Numbered from the stretch's first letter, positions 37,235-46,553 are shown. The stretch: 64,000 nt of DNA from Peribacillus frigoritolerans (GCF_030676415.1 NZ_JAUUTW010000024.1:1-64000); one strand, 5' to 3'. Program-made: numbers and translations. The notes: generated by a model not told the origin, from the sequence alone.

Positions 37235-38341
37235 ATGGAAAATGTGTTGGGTATTATTAACTTAATCAATGAAAGACAACATTTAAAAGAGCTGACTGCT
37301 CACCGTAATGTAGCATCTGTGCCATTTGGTGGACGCTACCGTTTGATTGACTTTACGATGTCGAATCTCATTAATGCAGATGTATCAAAAGTAGCCGTTT
37401 TTCCAAAAGAAAAGTATCTTTCAGTTATGGATCATCTTGGCTCAGGTAAGGAATGGAACTTGGATCGGCGATCAGGAGGCTTATACATCTTGCCCCCTAT
37501 CCATCCGGATGAAACGGTAACGGGCGATATGAAGCAATTCTATGATCATCTTAGCTTTTTCGAACGTGCAAAGGCAGATACTGTCATCATTTCGCCTGGA
37601 AGCCATGTTTGCAAATTGGATTTTAATGAAGTGCTTGATTATCACAAAAAACATAAAGCGGATATCACGGTCGTATATAAGGATTATGTAGGTGAATTAA
37701 TTGAAAAACCAATCTATCACACTTGCTCGGTAGATTCGGATGAAGACATTACTGACATTAGCTTTTATACCATCCCTAGACCTGGTGACCATGTTTGTTT
37801 AGAAACCTTCATCATAAGTAAAACGCTATTGGTGAACTTGATCAAAAGCTGTGTTGCCAGTGGGGAATATGACTTTTTGAAAGACGCTGTGAAAGCCAAT
37901 CTTCATCGTTTTAGCGTCAAAGGCTACAATTTCACTGGAGATATGCCATTCATCCATTCCATTGAAAGCTTTCATTCCAGTAATATGAATTTTCTGAACC
38001 CTTCGGTAATTCGTTCTTTCTTCGGGGATACTTGGGATGTTTATACAAAAATCAAACATGAGGCACCGACCAAATATTCAAGTTCTTCGAAGGTTACTAA
38101 TTCATTGATAGCCAACGGTTGTGATATTGAAGGGACAGTCGAAAACAGTATACTTTTCCGTGGGGTAAAGGTGAAAAAGGGTGCGATTATAAGAAATAGC
38201 ATCATCATGCAAAAAGGCGTGATTGAAGAAGGTGCTATCGTTGAAAATATCATAACTGATAAAGAAGTGAGAATTACTAGTGAAAAATCAGTTATAGGTT
38301 TAAAACAGCCTACAGTAATAAAAAAAGCGGAAGTAATTTAA
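37235..38341 (+). CDS. glgD: Glucose-1-phosphate adenylyltransferase subunit GlgD
   Basis: 368 residues, homologous to GlgC, but the GGxGxRL nucleotide loop is replaced at the N-terminus (GIINLINERQHLKELT). That is typical of the catalytically weak partner subunit that modulates GlgC. SVPFGGRYRLIDFTMSN and the C-terminal beta-helix are kept. It starts 17 bp after glgC. Confidence 0.95.
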   Translation: MENVLGIINLINERQHLKELTAHRNVASVPFGGRYRLIDFTMSNLINADVSKVAVFPKEKYLSVMDHLGSGKEWNLDRRSGGLYILPPIHPDETVTGDMKQFYDHLSFFERAKADTVIISPGSHVCKLDFNEVLDYHKKHKADITVVYKDYVGELIEKPIYHTCSVDSDEDITDISFYTIPRPGDHVCLETFIISKTLLVNLIKSCVASGEYDFLKDAVKANLHRFSVKGYNFTGDMPFIHSIESFHSSNMNFLNPSVIRSFFGDTWDVYTKIKHEAPTKYSSSSKVTNSLIANGCDIEGTVENSILFRGVKVKKGAIIRNSIIMQKGVIEEGAIVENIITDKEVRITSEKSVIGLKQPTVIKKAEVI

Positions 38342-38357
38342 TTGAGGAGGTGCGGCA

Positions 38358-39794
38358 ATGAATGTTGTATTTGCTGCTTCAGAATGCGCCCCTTTTATAA
38401 AAACGGGAGGGCTCGGAGACGTTATAGGCGCGCTCCCGAAAGCGCTGAAAAAACAGGGAGTCCATGTAAGTGTCATCCTTCCTAAATACGGGGATCTTCC
38501 TAACCAATTCAAACAGGAAATGGAACATATGATGAGTATTGAAGTTCCTGTTGGTTGGCGCCAGCAATTTTGTGGCATCGAAAAACTTGTTGCTAATGGA
38601 ATTACATATTATTTCCTGGATAATGAATATTACTTCAAAAGGCATGGGAGTTATGGTTTCTTTGATGATGGCGAAAGGTTCGCCTTCTTTTCCCGTGCAA
38701 TTTTAGAGGCTTTACCCTATTTAGAAGAAAAGCCGGATGTCATACACTGTCATGATTGGCAAACGGGCCTTGTCAGCGTTTTGCTGAAGGCTCATTATCA
38801 TAACCATCCATTCTATCAGGATATTAAAACGATATTTACCATACATAATTTACGCTATCAAGGAGTTTATCCTAAAGTTGTTTTAGCAGAATTACTCGAT
38901 TTAAGTGAGTTATATTTTAATATCGATGGTCTTGAATTTCATGGGAATGTAAGTTATTTGAAAGCCGGCCTAGCTTTTTCTAACATAGTCACAACTGTGA
39001 GCCCAAGTTATGCGGAAGAAATTCAGAGTCCTTATTTTGGGGAAAATCTGGATGGGTTTTTACGCAAAAGAAATGGTGACCTTAAAGGGATTATCAACGG
39101 AATCGATTATGAGGAATATAATCCTGCGGCAGATGAACATCTTGCAGTTCCATTCGATTCCTATGAGGGTAAGATGGAGAATAAACGTCAGCTACAGGAA
39201 TCGCTGGATCTTCCTGTAAATGATGAGGTCCCGGTTCTATCCATGGTGACCAGGCTTGTTGATCAAAAAGGAATTGATCTTATTCTCCATGTTTTTCATG
39301 AAATGATGAACCAAGGAGTTCAATTCATTCTTTTAGGTACGGGTGATGAGCAATATGAATCGGCATTTCGTCATTTAGCCGACCAATATCCAAATCAGGT
39401 TTCAGTCAATACTTATTTTGATGAGGGGTTAGCAAGACGGATATATGCGGGTTCTGATTTATTCCTGATGCCGTCACAATTCGAACCATGTGGTATCGGC
39501 CAACTCTTGGCGCTTCGATTTGGTACTCTGCCTTTAGTGAGGGAAACTGGCGGACTTCGTGATACGGTCATACCGTATAATCAATTTACTGGTGAAGGCA
39601 ATGGCTTCAGTTTTACGAATTATAATGCACATGATATGCTCCATACAATTGAGCAATCTGTTGGTCTGTACAAATTCCAGCCGAAAAGATGGAGGAAAAT
39701 GGCCGAAAGTGCAATGAAGTTAGACTTCAGTTGGACATCATCTTCCTTAAAGTATATTGAGCTGTATGAAAGTTTGATTCCTGTCATGAAGTGA
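38358..39794 (+). CDS. glgA: Glycogen synthase (ADP-glucose)
   Basis: 478 residues, GT5. The N-terminal KTGGLGDVIGALPKAL is the ADP-glucose site, HDWQTGLVSVLLK is conserved, and PSQFEPCGIGQLLALRFGT carries the EX7E-type motif. It elongates alpha-1,4 glucan. It starts 16 bp after glgD behind GAGGAGGTG. The operon stops here without the phosphorylase glgP that follows glgA in B. subtilis. Confidence 0.97.
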   Translation: MNVVFAASECAPFIKTGGLGDVIGALPKALKKQGVHVSVILPKYGDLPNQFKQEMEHMMSIEVPVGWRQQFCGIEKLVANGITYYFLDNEYYFKRHGSYGFFDDGERFAFFSRAILEALPYLEEKPDVIHCHDWQTGLVSVLLKAHYHNHPFYQDIKTIFTIHNLRYQGVYPKVVLAELLDLSELYFNIDGLEFHGNVSYLKAGLAFSNIVTTVSPSYAEEIQSPYFGENLDGFLRKRNGDLKGIINGIDYEEYNPAADEHLAVPFDSYEGKMENKRQLQESLDLPVNDEVPVLSMVTRLVDQKGIDLILHVFHEMMNQGVQFILLGTGDEQYESAFRHLADQYPNQVSVNTYFDEGLARRIYAGSDLFLMPSQFEPCGIGQLLALRFGTLPLVRETGGLRDTVIPYNQFTGEGNGFSFTNYNAHDMLHTIEQSVGLYKFQPKRWRKMAESAMKLDFSWTSSSLKYIELYESLIPVMK

Positions 39795-39813
39795 TAATTG
39801 GATAGGTAATACA

Positions 39814-39856
39814 CAAAGCACTTGCGAATATTGTTTTCGTAAGTGTTTTGTTTCTT
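39814..39856 (+). terminator. Rho-independent terminator after glgBCDA
   Basis: CAAAGCACTTGCGAA pairs with TTCGTAAGTGTTTTG (one mismatch region) and T-rich sequence follows. Confidence 0.75.
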
Positions 39857-39921
39857 TTACCATCAAATATGGGTATATGTTTAGATATATATATAATATT
39901 GCTGTGTAGGAGAATGAAAAG

Positions 39922-41427
39922 ATGAAAAGAAGAAGAATGGAATTTGTATTTTTATTTATTTTAATGGCTTCAGTTTATATGATCCTGTTCACTCAAGTTA
40001 GCTTCGAAGTGAAGCTATTTTTTATTGGATTATATATTTTCGTCATGTTTATTACCATATTTTCACTCATGCTTGAAAATAGATTTGCCCACGAGACACT
40101 TTTATGGATGTATGTGCTTTTGTTTTTCCCGGTATTTGGATATGTATTTTATCTATTCTCAGGTCAGCTCTATTTAAAGGGGTATTTATTTCGAAGTAAA
40201 AGGAAAAAAGATCGCGAAGAATGGAAGAGTCTTGTCACACAGGTATCATCTCCAGATTTATCGTTCTTGAATAATCATCAGCAATCATTCGCAGCTTTTG
40301 CCAAAAATGCATCTGAGACCACCATTAGTACATCATCGCAAACGGAAGTATTGAAAAATGGCAACGAAACGTTTACAGAAATCATAAAACAGTTAAAAAA
40401 AGCTGAGAAATTCATCCATATTGAATATTATATTTTTCGTTCCGACAGGCTGGGTACTGAAATTATAGATATCCTTATTGAAAAAGCAAATAATGGTGTG
40501 GAAGTTTTATTCATTTTTGATGCGGCCGGTAGTTTAAGCCTTTCAAATAATGAAGTTAAACGGATGAGAAATGCAGGGATAAAAGCTTATCCATTTTCGC
40601 CATTGAAACACGGTTTTTTCAATCAAAAGTTTAATTTCAGGAATCACCGTAAAATCATCATCATTGATGGGGAAGTTGGCTTTGTTGGAGGTTTAAACGT
40701 AGGAGAGGAATATTTAGGACGAAATAAAAACATTGGGTTTTGGAGAGATACACATATGGTCCTCAAAGGTGAAGCGGTATATATGCTTCATACTGTTTTT
40801 CTTTTGGATTGGGAATATGTCAGCGGGGAAGATGTATTGCAAGAACGTCCAGAATTCAAGAATACCGTGGAACAAGGGGATGGAGCTGTCCAGGTGGTGG
40901 CAAGCGGACCTGATACACAACAGGGAATCATGAGTGATTTTTACTATTCACTTATCACAAACGCGACTGAATCAATCTGGATTGCAAGTCCATACTTCGT
41001 ACCTAATCAAGCGATTAAAGCAGCCATTAAACATGCCGCAATTAAGGGGATACAAGTTAGGCTTATGGTTCCGGCAATAAATGATGGATTTTTAACCCAA
41101 TATGGCAGTCGTTCCTATTTCGGGGAGCTGCTTCAATTCGGTGTAGAGGTATACTCGTATAAAAAAGGTTTTCTACATCAGAAACTTATTATCGTTGATG
41201 GTGATATGGCTTCCATAGGAACGGCAAACATGGATATGAGGAGTTTTCATCTGAATTTCGAAGTGAATGTCTTTCTTATGGGCAGCCGTACAATTGATGA
41301 TCTTGTCACTCATTACAAAGAGGATATGATGGATAGCGACAAACTAGATCCTATCGGGTATAACAAGCGTGGTTTACTGGAACGTTCAAAAGAATCATTT
41401 GCCAGATTGTTTTCGAATGTACTCTAA
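39922..41427 (+). CDS. cls: Cardiolipin synthase
   Basis: 501 residues. Two N-terminal membrane segments (about 8-28 and 35-55, with a third near 63-80) precede two phospholipase-D HKD motifs, NHRKIIIIDG and LHQKLIIVDG followed by SIGTANMDMRSF. It joins two phosphatidylglycerol molecules to cardiolipin at the membrane. The gene stands between glgA and exoA with its own ribosome site. Confidence 0.93.
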   Translation: MKRRRMEFVFLFILMASVYMILFTQVSFEVKLFFIGLYIFVMFITIFSLMLENRFAHETLLWMYVLLFFPVFGYVFYLFSGQLYLKGYLFRSKRKKDREEWKSLVTQVSSPDLSFLNNHQQSFAAFAKNASETTISTSSQTEVLKNGNETFTEIIKQLKKAEKFIHIEYYIFRSDRLGTEIIDILIEKANNGVEVLFIFDAAGSLSLSNNEVKRMRNAGIKAYPFSPLKHGFFNQKFNFRNHRKIIIIDGEVGFVGGLNVGEEYLGRNKNIGFWRDTHMVLKGEAVYMLHTVFLLDWEYVSGEDVLQERPEFKNTVEQGDGAVQVVASGPDTQQGIMSDFYYSLITNATESIWIASPYFVPNQAIKAAIKHAAIKGIQVRLMVPAINDGFLTQYGSRSYFGELLQFGVEVYSYKKGFLHQKLIIVDGDMASIGTANMDMRSFHLNFEVNVFLMGSRTIDDLVTHYKEDMMDSDKLDPIGYNKRGLLERSKESFARLFSNVL

Positions 41428-41502
41428 TGGGAAAAAAAGCAGATAAATAGTATAGTTGAAATGTAAAGAAATTAATTGGCCATAAGGAGAATTAAAGAAA
41501 AT

Positions 41503-42258
41503 ATGAAATTGGTTTCCTGGAATGTGAATGGAATTAGGGCTTGTGTAAAAAAAGGATTTTTAGATTACTTTAAAGATGTGGATGCAGATATTTTTTGCCT
41601 TCAAGAAACTAAGCTACAAGAAGGTCAGATCTCACTTGAGTTGGAAGGGTACCATCAATATTGGAATTATGCATTGAAAAAAGGATATTCAGGTACAGCC
41701 ATTTTCACGAAGGAAAAACCGCTTTCAGTGAAATATGGTGTAGGAGAGCTGGACGAGGAGCCGGAGGGCAGGATCATAACACTGGAATTCGAGAATTTCT
41801 ATATGGTGAATGTTTATACACCAAATGCAAAAAGGGATTTATCAAGGCTGAATTACCGTCTCGAATGGGAAGATGAAATGATAAATTATCTTAGGGAACT
41901 CGACTTGGAGAAGCCGGTCATCTTTTGTGGGGACCTCAATGTCGCACATCAGGAAATCGACTTGAAAAACCCAAAACCCAATATTGGGAATTCCGGTTTC
42001 ACTAATGAAGAACGCGGAAAGATGACTGAATTACTTGATGCAGGGTTTATTGATACATTCCGTCATTTTTATCCGGACCAGGAAGGTGCCTATACTTGGT
42101 GGTCATATATGGCTAAAGTAAGAGAGCGGAATATTGGGTGGAGAATCGATTATTTCATTGTTTCGAAACGTATGGCGGATTCTTTAATAGAGGCTAACAT
42201 TCACTGCGATGTCATGGGAAGTGACCATTGCCCGGTTGTCTTGGAAACAAACCTATAA
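41503..42258 (+). CDS. exoA: Exodeoxyribonuclease III / AP endonuclease
   Basis: 251 residues, the length of B. subtilis ExoA. KLVSWNVNGIRA, CLQETKLQ (catalytic Glu), CGDLNVAHQEID, GWRIDYFIVS and MGSDHCPVVL are the exonuclease III motifs in order. It cuts DNA at abasic sites and acts 3'-5'. ATG at 41503 matches the family start; an upstream TTG frame from 41476 would include the AAGGAG ribosome site. Confidence 0.95.
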   Translation: MKLVSWNVNGIRACVKKGFLDYFKDVDADIFCLQETKLQEGQISLELEGYHQYWNYALKKGYSGTAIFTKEKPLSVKYGVGELDEEPEGRIITLEFENFYMVNVYTPNAKRDLSRLNYRLEWEDEMINYLRELDLEKPVIFCGDLNVAHQEIDLKNPKPNIGNSGFTNEERGKMTELLDAGFIDTFRHFYPDQEGAYTWWSYMAKVRERNIGWRIDYFIVSKRMADSLIEANIHCDVMGSDHCPVVLETNL

Positions 42259-42321
42259 ATCGAATAAATTCGGTTAAATGGGGATACTAATGGTTATCCA
42301 TATTCAACAGGAGGTTAGATT

Positions 42322-42726
42322 ATGAACACATTTATCGTGGGCTTTCATCAGGAAGATAATGTAGACAGCATGCAAGTTCAAAAATTGACGTCGGCTGAGT
42401 TTGAAAAAACAACATCTCGCGGTTTTCGCAGATTATTTGAACTGGATACAAATATCGGGTATTTCGTTTTTTTTGATGCTGAAGATGATGAGGGTGATTT
42501 ATCCCATCTAGTTTTACAGTATGAAGAAGATAATCAGGATCCAAGTGATTGTTACTCCTTTACTAAAAATGATTTTTATGAGTTCATGGCACTTTATTTA
42601 CAAGGGATGGATGAAGTGGAAGAGGAAGAGGGAGAAGATGATGACAATGAAGACTATGGACCAATCCACCATCTTGCCCATTTGATGTTTCATATTGTTG
42701 AAGAAGGAAAATCCGTAAAGCCTTAA
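42322..42726 (+). CDS. Conserved-looking hypothetical protein, acidic
   Basis: 134 residues that I do not recognise. It starts after ACAGGAGG with MNTFIVGFHQEDN. Residues about 95-112 are a nearly continuous Glu/Asp run (DEVEEEEGEDDDNEDY), and the rest alternates hydrophobic and charged residues as in a small alpha-beta domain. No membrane segment or signal is seen. It is followed 15 bp later by the HNH remnant, so the two were probably one unit. Confidence 0.7.
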   Translation: MNTFIVGFHQEDNVDSMQVQKLTSAEFEKTTSRGFRRLFELDTNIGYFVFFDAEDDEGDLSHLVLQYEEDNQDPSDCYSFTKNDFYEFMALYLQGMDEVEEEEGEDDDNEDYGPIHHLAHLMFHIVEEGKSVKP

Positions 42727-42741
42727 GGGCCGAGAAATGAA

Positions 42742-42987
42742 ATGAAAGGTATTTGTGAGCTTTGTGACAGGGATGAGATAGAACGGACCATCCATCATTG
42801 AGAATTAGGCGGCAGCCATTTACCCATCGCCTATCTCTGTAAATCTTGTCACAAACAAATTCACGCACTGTACTCAAACCGAGAGCTGGCCATCCGACTA
42901 TATACCGTGCATTTGCTAAAAGATGATGAAGCATTAAAAAAATACGTAAAGTGGATTAAAAAACAACCGGTAACGAGGGCAGTGTAG
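42742..42987 (+). pseudogene. HNH endonuclease-like (YisB-type) gene with in-frame stop
   Basis: The frame reads MKGICELCDRDEIERTIHH, then TGA, then ELGGSHLPIAYLCKSCHKQI and further to KKQPVTRAV. CxxC, HH and CxxCH are the zinc and active-site residues of small HNH proteins, and family members have a few extra residues where the stop lies, so a small deletion probably created it. No restart codon gives an intact HNH. The 81-codon frame is otherwise free of stops, suggesting recent damage or a read error. Confidence 0.65.
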
Positions 42988-43014
42988 ATTAGAAAATCAA
43001 AAACGAAATAATGT

Positions 43015-43043
43015 AAAAGCCCATCTTTTTAAGATGGGCTTTT
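43015..43043. terminator. Bidirectional terminator
   Basis: AAAAGCCCATCTT pairs perfectly with AAGATGGGCTTTT, lying between converging genes. Confidence 0.85.
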
Positions 43044-43051
43044 GAATTCAT

Positions 43052-43573
43052 TCAGCTTGCTTTATTTTTCAACCGGTCCAATAAAAATCCACCTTTAAAA
43101 TAACGTGGTTCATATGAAATGATGAAAGCCTTAGGTTCAAACTTTTCAACGGTTGCTATCAATTCTTGTTCCCGATTGCGTTTTGTCAAGATTTCCATCC
43201 GATAACGGTTGCTATCCCTGCCCTCGCCGGTATAAAGAGTTACACCAAATCCGTTGTTCCTCAATGTATCCACCAACTGTTCATTTTTGGTTTGAGTATT
43301 AACAGTTACATTAATAAAACCGATGGCAAGTTTTTGCTCAATTTTCGTACCAAAAATTATTCCGATTCCAAAACCGACTGCATATACAACCATGGCGAGT
43401 ATGCTTTGGTCACCGCCAAATACTAAGGATAATCCAAAAACGTATATTAACATTTCTGCGATACCCAGTATCGAGGCAAGTATGGTAATATTTTTTACTA
43501 AGAAAATGGTTCGCAACGTGTAAATAGGAACATAAATAAGTTGTAATAGTAGAATCAGAAGTATTTCTTTCAA
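43052..43573 (-). CDS. DUF2179 (UPF0316, YebE-like) membrane protein
   Basis: 173 residues. Three hydrophobic helices fill about residues 1-85 (ILLILLLQLIYVPIYTL, ILASILGIAEMLIYVFGLSL, LAMVVYAVGFGIGIIFGTKI). The soluble DUF2179 region follows: VTVNTQTKNEQLVDTLRNNG, then GVTLYTGEGRDSNRYRMEIL. It is a conserved membrane protein of unknown function. The C-terminal domain also occurs in YitT-type proteins and may bind a ligand. Confidence 0.85.
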   Translation of the reverse strand: MKEILLILLLQLIYVPIYTLRTIFLVKNITILASILGIAEMLIYVFGLSLVFGGDQSILAMVVYAVGFGIGIIFGTKIEQKLAIGFINVTVNTQTKNEQLVDTLRNNGFGVTLYTGEGRDSNRYRMEILTKRNREQELIATVEKFEPKAFIISYEPRYFKGGFLLDRLKNKAS

Positions 43574-43814
43574 TTGAGCACCTCACCAACATCTTCCAGT
43601 TTGATTAGACGTTTCAACTCGGGGAATGTTCATTCCATAAGTAACATCTTCCATAATCTAACCACAACATAATAGGGGAATTCAATGGGGAATATTATGT
43701 ATTTTTTGTGGCATTTAAATCGACACCGAATTAAAATTCTAAAAGATTTTTCAATATTCTTTTTTAAATTAATTTGGTATCATTATCCTTATTAATTCAT
43801 ATGGGGGTATGATG

Positions 43815-44183
43815 ATGTTTAATTATGATGGTCGGGTATTCAAAGCTAAAGTCAATTCTGAAAATGGAGAAGTATCAGGAAATACTTCCTTCCACTATTC
43901 ACAAGAAGGCTCAATTCTTTCAGCAAGTTATCATGGTGGAGAGATTGTTAAAGGGACTTTAATAGGGCTTGTCAATATGGATGGGTCTCTGGAATTCAGG
44001 TATAATCATATCAATGAAAAAGGTGAAATTAGAGGAGGCAGCTGTCTTTCCACCCCTGAAATGTTGCCAGATGGAAGGATACGCTTACATGAAAAATGGA
44101 AATGGTCAGACCTTGAACAGAGTGAAGGGCATTCCATCATTGAAGAAGTGAAAAAAAATAACAATCTACATAGAAGGGTTTGA
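43815..44183 (+). CDS. Small conserved beta-rich protein (often labelled N-acetylglutamate synthase in bacilli)
   Basis: 122 residues, beta-strand rich with repeated Gly-rich turns: [60 protein letters not shown] and [11 protein letters not shown]. Close homologues in bacilli carry the label N-acetylglutamate synthase, but there is no acetyltransferase fold here, so that label should not be trusted. Three consecutive ATG codons (43809, 43812, 43815) occur; the third is best spaced from GGGGG. Its stop overlaps the next start (TTGA). Confidence 0.7.
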   Translation: MFNYDGRVFKAKVNSENGEVSGNTSFHYSQEGSILSASYHGGEIVKGTLIGLVNMDGSLEFRYNHINEKGEIRGGSCLSTPEMLPDGRIRLHEKWKWSDLEQSEGHSIIEEVKKNNNLHRRV

Positions 44184-44761
44184 GGACAATTACTACTATC
44201 TGTTTAGTGCGGCATGGTCAAACAGATTGGAATGCATTAGGGAAACTGCAGGGGCAGACAGATATTCCTTTAAATGAACTAGGAAAGATACAGGCACGGC
44301 AATGTGGTGAATTTTTGTCAAAAGAGACTTCTTGGGATGTGATTGTATCGAGCCCTCTAAAAAGGGCAAGGGAAACGGCAGATATCATTTCGCAATATAT
44401 TGAAGTCCCGGTTATTGAAAAAATGGAATTCATTGAAAAGAATTTTGGCGTCGCTGAAGGAATGACAGCAGCTGAAAGGGAGTCAGCATTCGTGGATAAA
44501 GAATATCCTGGACAGGAAAATCAGGAATCTTTACGAAACAGGCTGATGAATGGGCTCCAGGAAATTCAGAAGGAGTATCCCGAGAAGAAAGTTATACTTG
44601 TTGCTCATGGAGCCGTCATTCATTTCATTTTACGCTTGATGTCAAACGAATCAATCGTATCCAACGACATGCGCTTATTCAATGCATGTTTGAGTACGAT
44701 TAGATTTGAAGTTGATTCTTGGGTAATTGATGATTTCAATCAAGTGAATCATTTATCTTAG
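44180..44761 (+). CDS. Histidine phosphatase family protein
   Basis: 193 residues. [20 protein letters not shown] carries the RHG phosphohistidine motif, [15 protein letters not shown] the second Arg site, and [11 protein letters not shown] the second His. This branch-2 family includes phosphatases of small phosphoesters; the substrate is unknown. A TTG start overlaps the previous stop by four bases, implying coupled translation. Confidence 0.85.
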   Translation: MRTITTICLVRHGQTDWNALGKLQGQTDIPLNELGKIQARQCGEFLSKETSWDVIVSSPLKRARETADIISQYIEVPVIEKMEFIEKNFGVAEGMTAAERESAFVDKEYPGQENQESLRNRLMNGLQEIQKEYPEKKVILVAHGAVIHFILRLMSNESIVSNDMRLFNACLSTIRFEVDSWVIDDFNQVNHLS

Positions 44762-44832
44762 TCCTATTAAGCTTGGTTAAAGTTAAAAAATATGGTGGAT
44801 ATTGAGGAGCTAATTATAGAAAGAAGGAAATC

Positions 44833-45510
44833 ATGACTAATAAGACGGCGTTGATTTTAGGAGCTACAGGTGTGGTCGGCACCCAGTTGGTTAAAGTGCT
44901 AAGCAACAGCAAAATTTATAGAGAAATCCATTTGCTGACAAGAAGGGAAATGAAATTCACGGAACCCAAGTGCACAGTACATGTTGTGGATTTCGAAAGT
45001 TTATCTATGTATGCCGATTTGTTCAACGTCTCAGATGTTTTCATTTGTTTAGGTACAACGATCAAAAAGGCTAAAACGAAGGAAGCTTTTCGTAAAGTTG
45101 ATTATGACTATGTAATCGAAGCCGCTAAAATGGCGAAGACATCCAATGTTGAAAAATTACTCGTCATAACGGCCATGGGAGCCAATTCCCAATCAAAGTT
45201 ATTCTACAGTCGTGTTAAGGGCGATGTGGAAGGAACACTGCAACACCTGGAATTGAATACTGTACATATATTCCGCCCTTCCTTGCTTCTTGGAGAACGC
45301 AAGGAATTCAGGGCAGGTGAAAAGATTTCAGGGCTGCTGAGTACTTTTGCTAAATTTGTTTTTGTGGGCCCTTTACGCCCATATCGTGCAATAGAAGCAA
45401 AAAAAGTAGCTGCTGCAATGTACGCTGCGGCCCAAACGACGGCAAAAGGATATCATTATTATAATTCTGATGAAATAGAGAAACTTGCACAAAGAGTTAC
45501 TATTAATTAG
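44833..45510 (+). CDS. Atypical SDR / NAD(P)-binding oxidoreductase (HTATIP2-like)
   Basis: 225 residues. LILGATGVVGTQLVKVL is an atypical-SDR Rossmann motif, followed by DVFICLGTTIKKAKTKEAF, VEKLLVITAMGANSQSK and FYSRVKGDVEGTL (YxxxK-like). This pattern fits the TIP30/HTATIP2-like branch. Such proteins bind NADPH; no reaction is certain. AGAAAGAAGG precedes the ATG. A perfect terminator follows. Confidence 0.8.
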   Translation: MTNKTALILGATGVVGTQLVKVLSNSKIYREIHLLTRREMKFTEPKCTVHVVDFESLSMYADLFNVSDVFICLGTTIKKAKTKEAFRKVDYDYVIEAAKMAKTSNVEKLLVITAMGANSQSKLFYSRVKGDVEGTLQHLELNTVHIFRPSLLLGERKEFRAGEKISGLLSTFAKFVFVGPLRPYRAIEAKKVAAAMYAAAQTTAKGYHYYNSDEIEKLAQRVTIN

Positions 45511-45544
45511 TGAACCGAGCCTCCAACAGGCTCGGTTCAGACTG
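45511..45544 (+). terminator. Rho-independent terminator
   Basis: TGAACCGAGCCT pairs perfectly with AGGCTCGGTTCA, immediately followed by the hairpin end of GC-repeat copy 3. Confidence 0.85.
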
Positions 45545-45732
45545 TAGACAAACTCGATGAAAATCCGAGTTTGTCTATTTTTATGGCTTTTACAATTTGG
45601 ACGTTGATTTCCACTCCAGGCACTCGCTTTCCGCGGGCGGTCGGGGAGCCTCCTCGGCTTTCGCCTGCGGGGTCTCCCCTAGACGCGCTTTTCCCGCAGG
45701 AGTCTCGTACCTTCCGTTCCAATCAACTTTGT
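45541..45732 (-). repeat. GC-rich intergenic repeat, copy 3 (inverted)
   Basis: Reverse complement of copy 2. The hairpin arm is at the left end next to the preceding gene's terminator and is slightly truncated (ends in TATTTTT). The AATCAACTTTG right end abuts IS1182 sequence, exactly as copy 2 does at 16.27 kb. Confidence 0.85.
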
Positions 45733-46409
45733 CTTACCTTTTAGATAGAACACTTTTTCCTGGAGTCATTTTTGTTTTAGACCTGTTTGAACAGATTTTC
45801 TATCGCATTTTAATGACAGCTGCTAATAAAAAGTTAATAAGTGCTGAACACGTTTTCGTGGATTCCACACATGTGAAAGCCAGTGCGAATAAACGGAAAT
45901 TTGAAAAGAAAATCGTTCGTAAAGAAACACGAGCGTATCAAGGACGTCTTCAAGAAGAAATCAATCAAGATCGTGAAAACCATGGAAAAAAGCCTTTTCC
46001 ACCAGATAAATTTGATAAAGAAGAGACCAAAGAGATTAAAGAAAGTACAACGGATTCTGAGAGTGGCTACTATGTGAAAGATGAACGAACAAAACAGTTT
46101 GCCTATTCATTCCACGCGGCCGCAGACCGCAACGGTTTTGTATGGGGAACGATTGTAACACCTGGAAATACACATGACAGTCAGATCTTAGAGCCACTAG
46201 TTGAACAAGTGATTGAGAAAGTTGGAAAACCGGAAGCCGTTGCCGCAGATGCAGCTTATAAAACACCAGCGATTACAAGCTACCTATTTAACAAAGAAAT
46301 CATACCGGCTTTACCTTATACACGTCCTCGCACCAAAGAAGGATTTTTCCGCAAACAGGACTATGTATACGATGAACATTTGATACTGAACATAGGTAGT
46401 GGAGTTTGA
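45733..46409 (+). mobile_element. IS1182-family element, deleted copy B (central transposase part)
   Basis: About 45 bp of the element's left end (TTTTAGATAGAACACTTTTT) joins directly to the middle of the transposase at DLFEQIFYRILMTAANKK (45780), so about 370 bp are deleted relative to copy A. The frame then continues intact through VFVDSTHVKASANKRKF (catalytic Asp region) and VWGTIVTPGNTHDSQILEPL to YTRPRTKEGFFRKQDYVYDE, where homology ends near 46380 and a stop follows at 46409. The 3' third is missing, so it is inactive. Confidence 0.85.
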
Positions 46410-46502
46410 TAGAGGTTTAGAACCAGAAGAACTTGGTAAAACAAGGCCAATAGGGCCTTGAAAAGCAATTAAAGTCAATCTAGATATTAATCTTCCGGAA
46501 AC

Positions 46503-46540
46503 TTGATTGTAACAAGGATTTCCACTACAATTTGTAGTGG
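46503..46540 (+). promoter_or_regulatory. Promoter and BlaI-type operator of the blaI/M56 operon
   Basis: TTGATT (46503-46508), 17 bases, TACAAT (46526-46531). A palindrome CCACTACAATTTGTAGTGG (46522-46540) overlaps the -10 box. The half-site CACTACA/TGTAGTG with a 3-base centre is typical of BlaI/MecI operators (TACA/TGTA core). Confidence 0.75.
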
Positions 46541-46553
46541 GAGGTGGTAAAGG

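Noticed and set aside
43809-44183. N-acetylglutamate synthase as a real function
   Set aside because: The 122-residue beta-rich protein has no acetyltransferase motifs; the label is inherited annotation.
45597-45780. N-terminal extension of the IS1182 frame through the GC repeat
   Set aside because: The frame is open by chance across the non-coding repeat; true transposase homology begins only at 45780.
15808-46409. Simple reading that one IS1182 copy was split by an inversion
   Set aside because: Copy B also has its own left end and an internal deletion, so the two are separate damaged copies rather than two halves of one.
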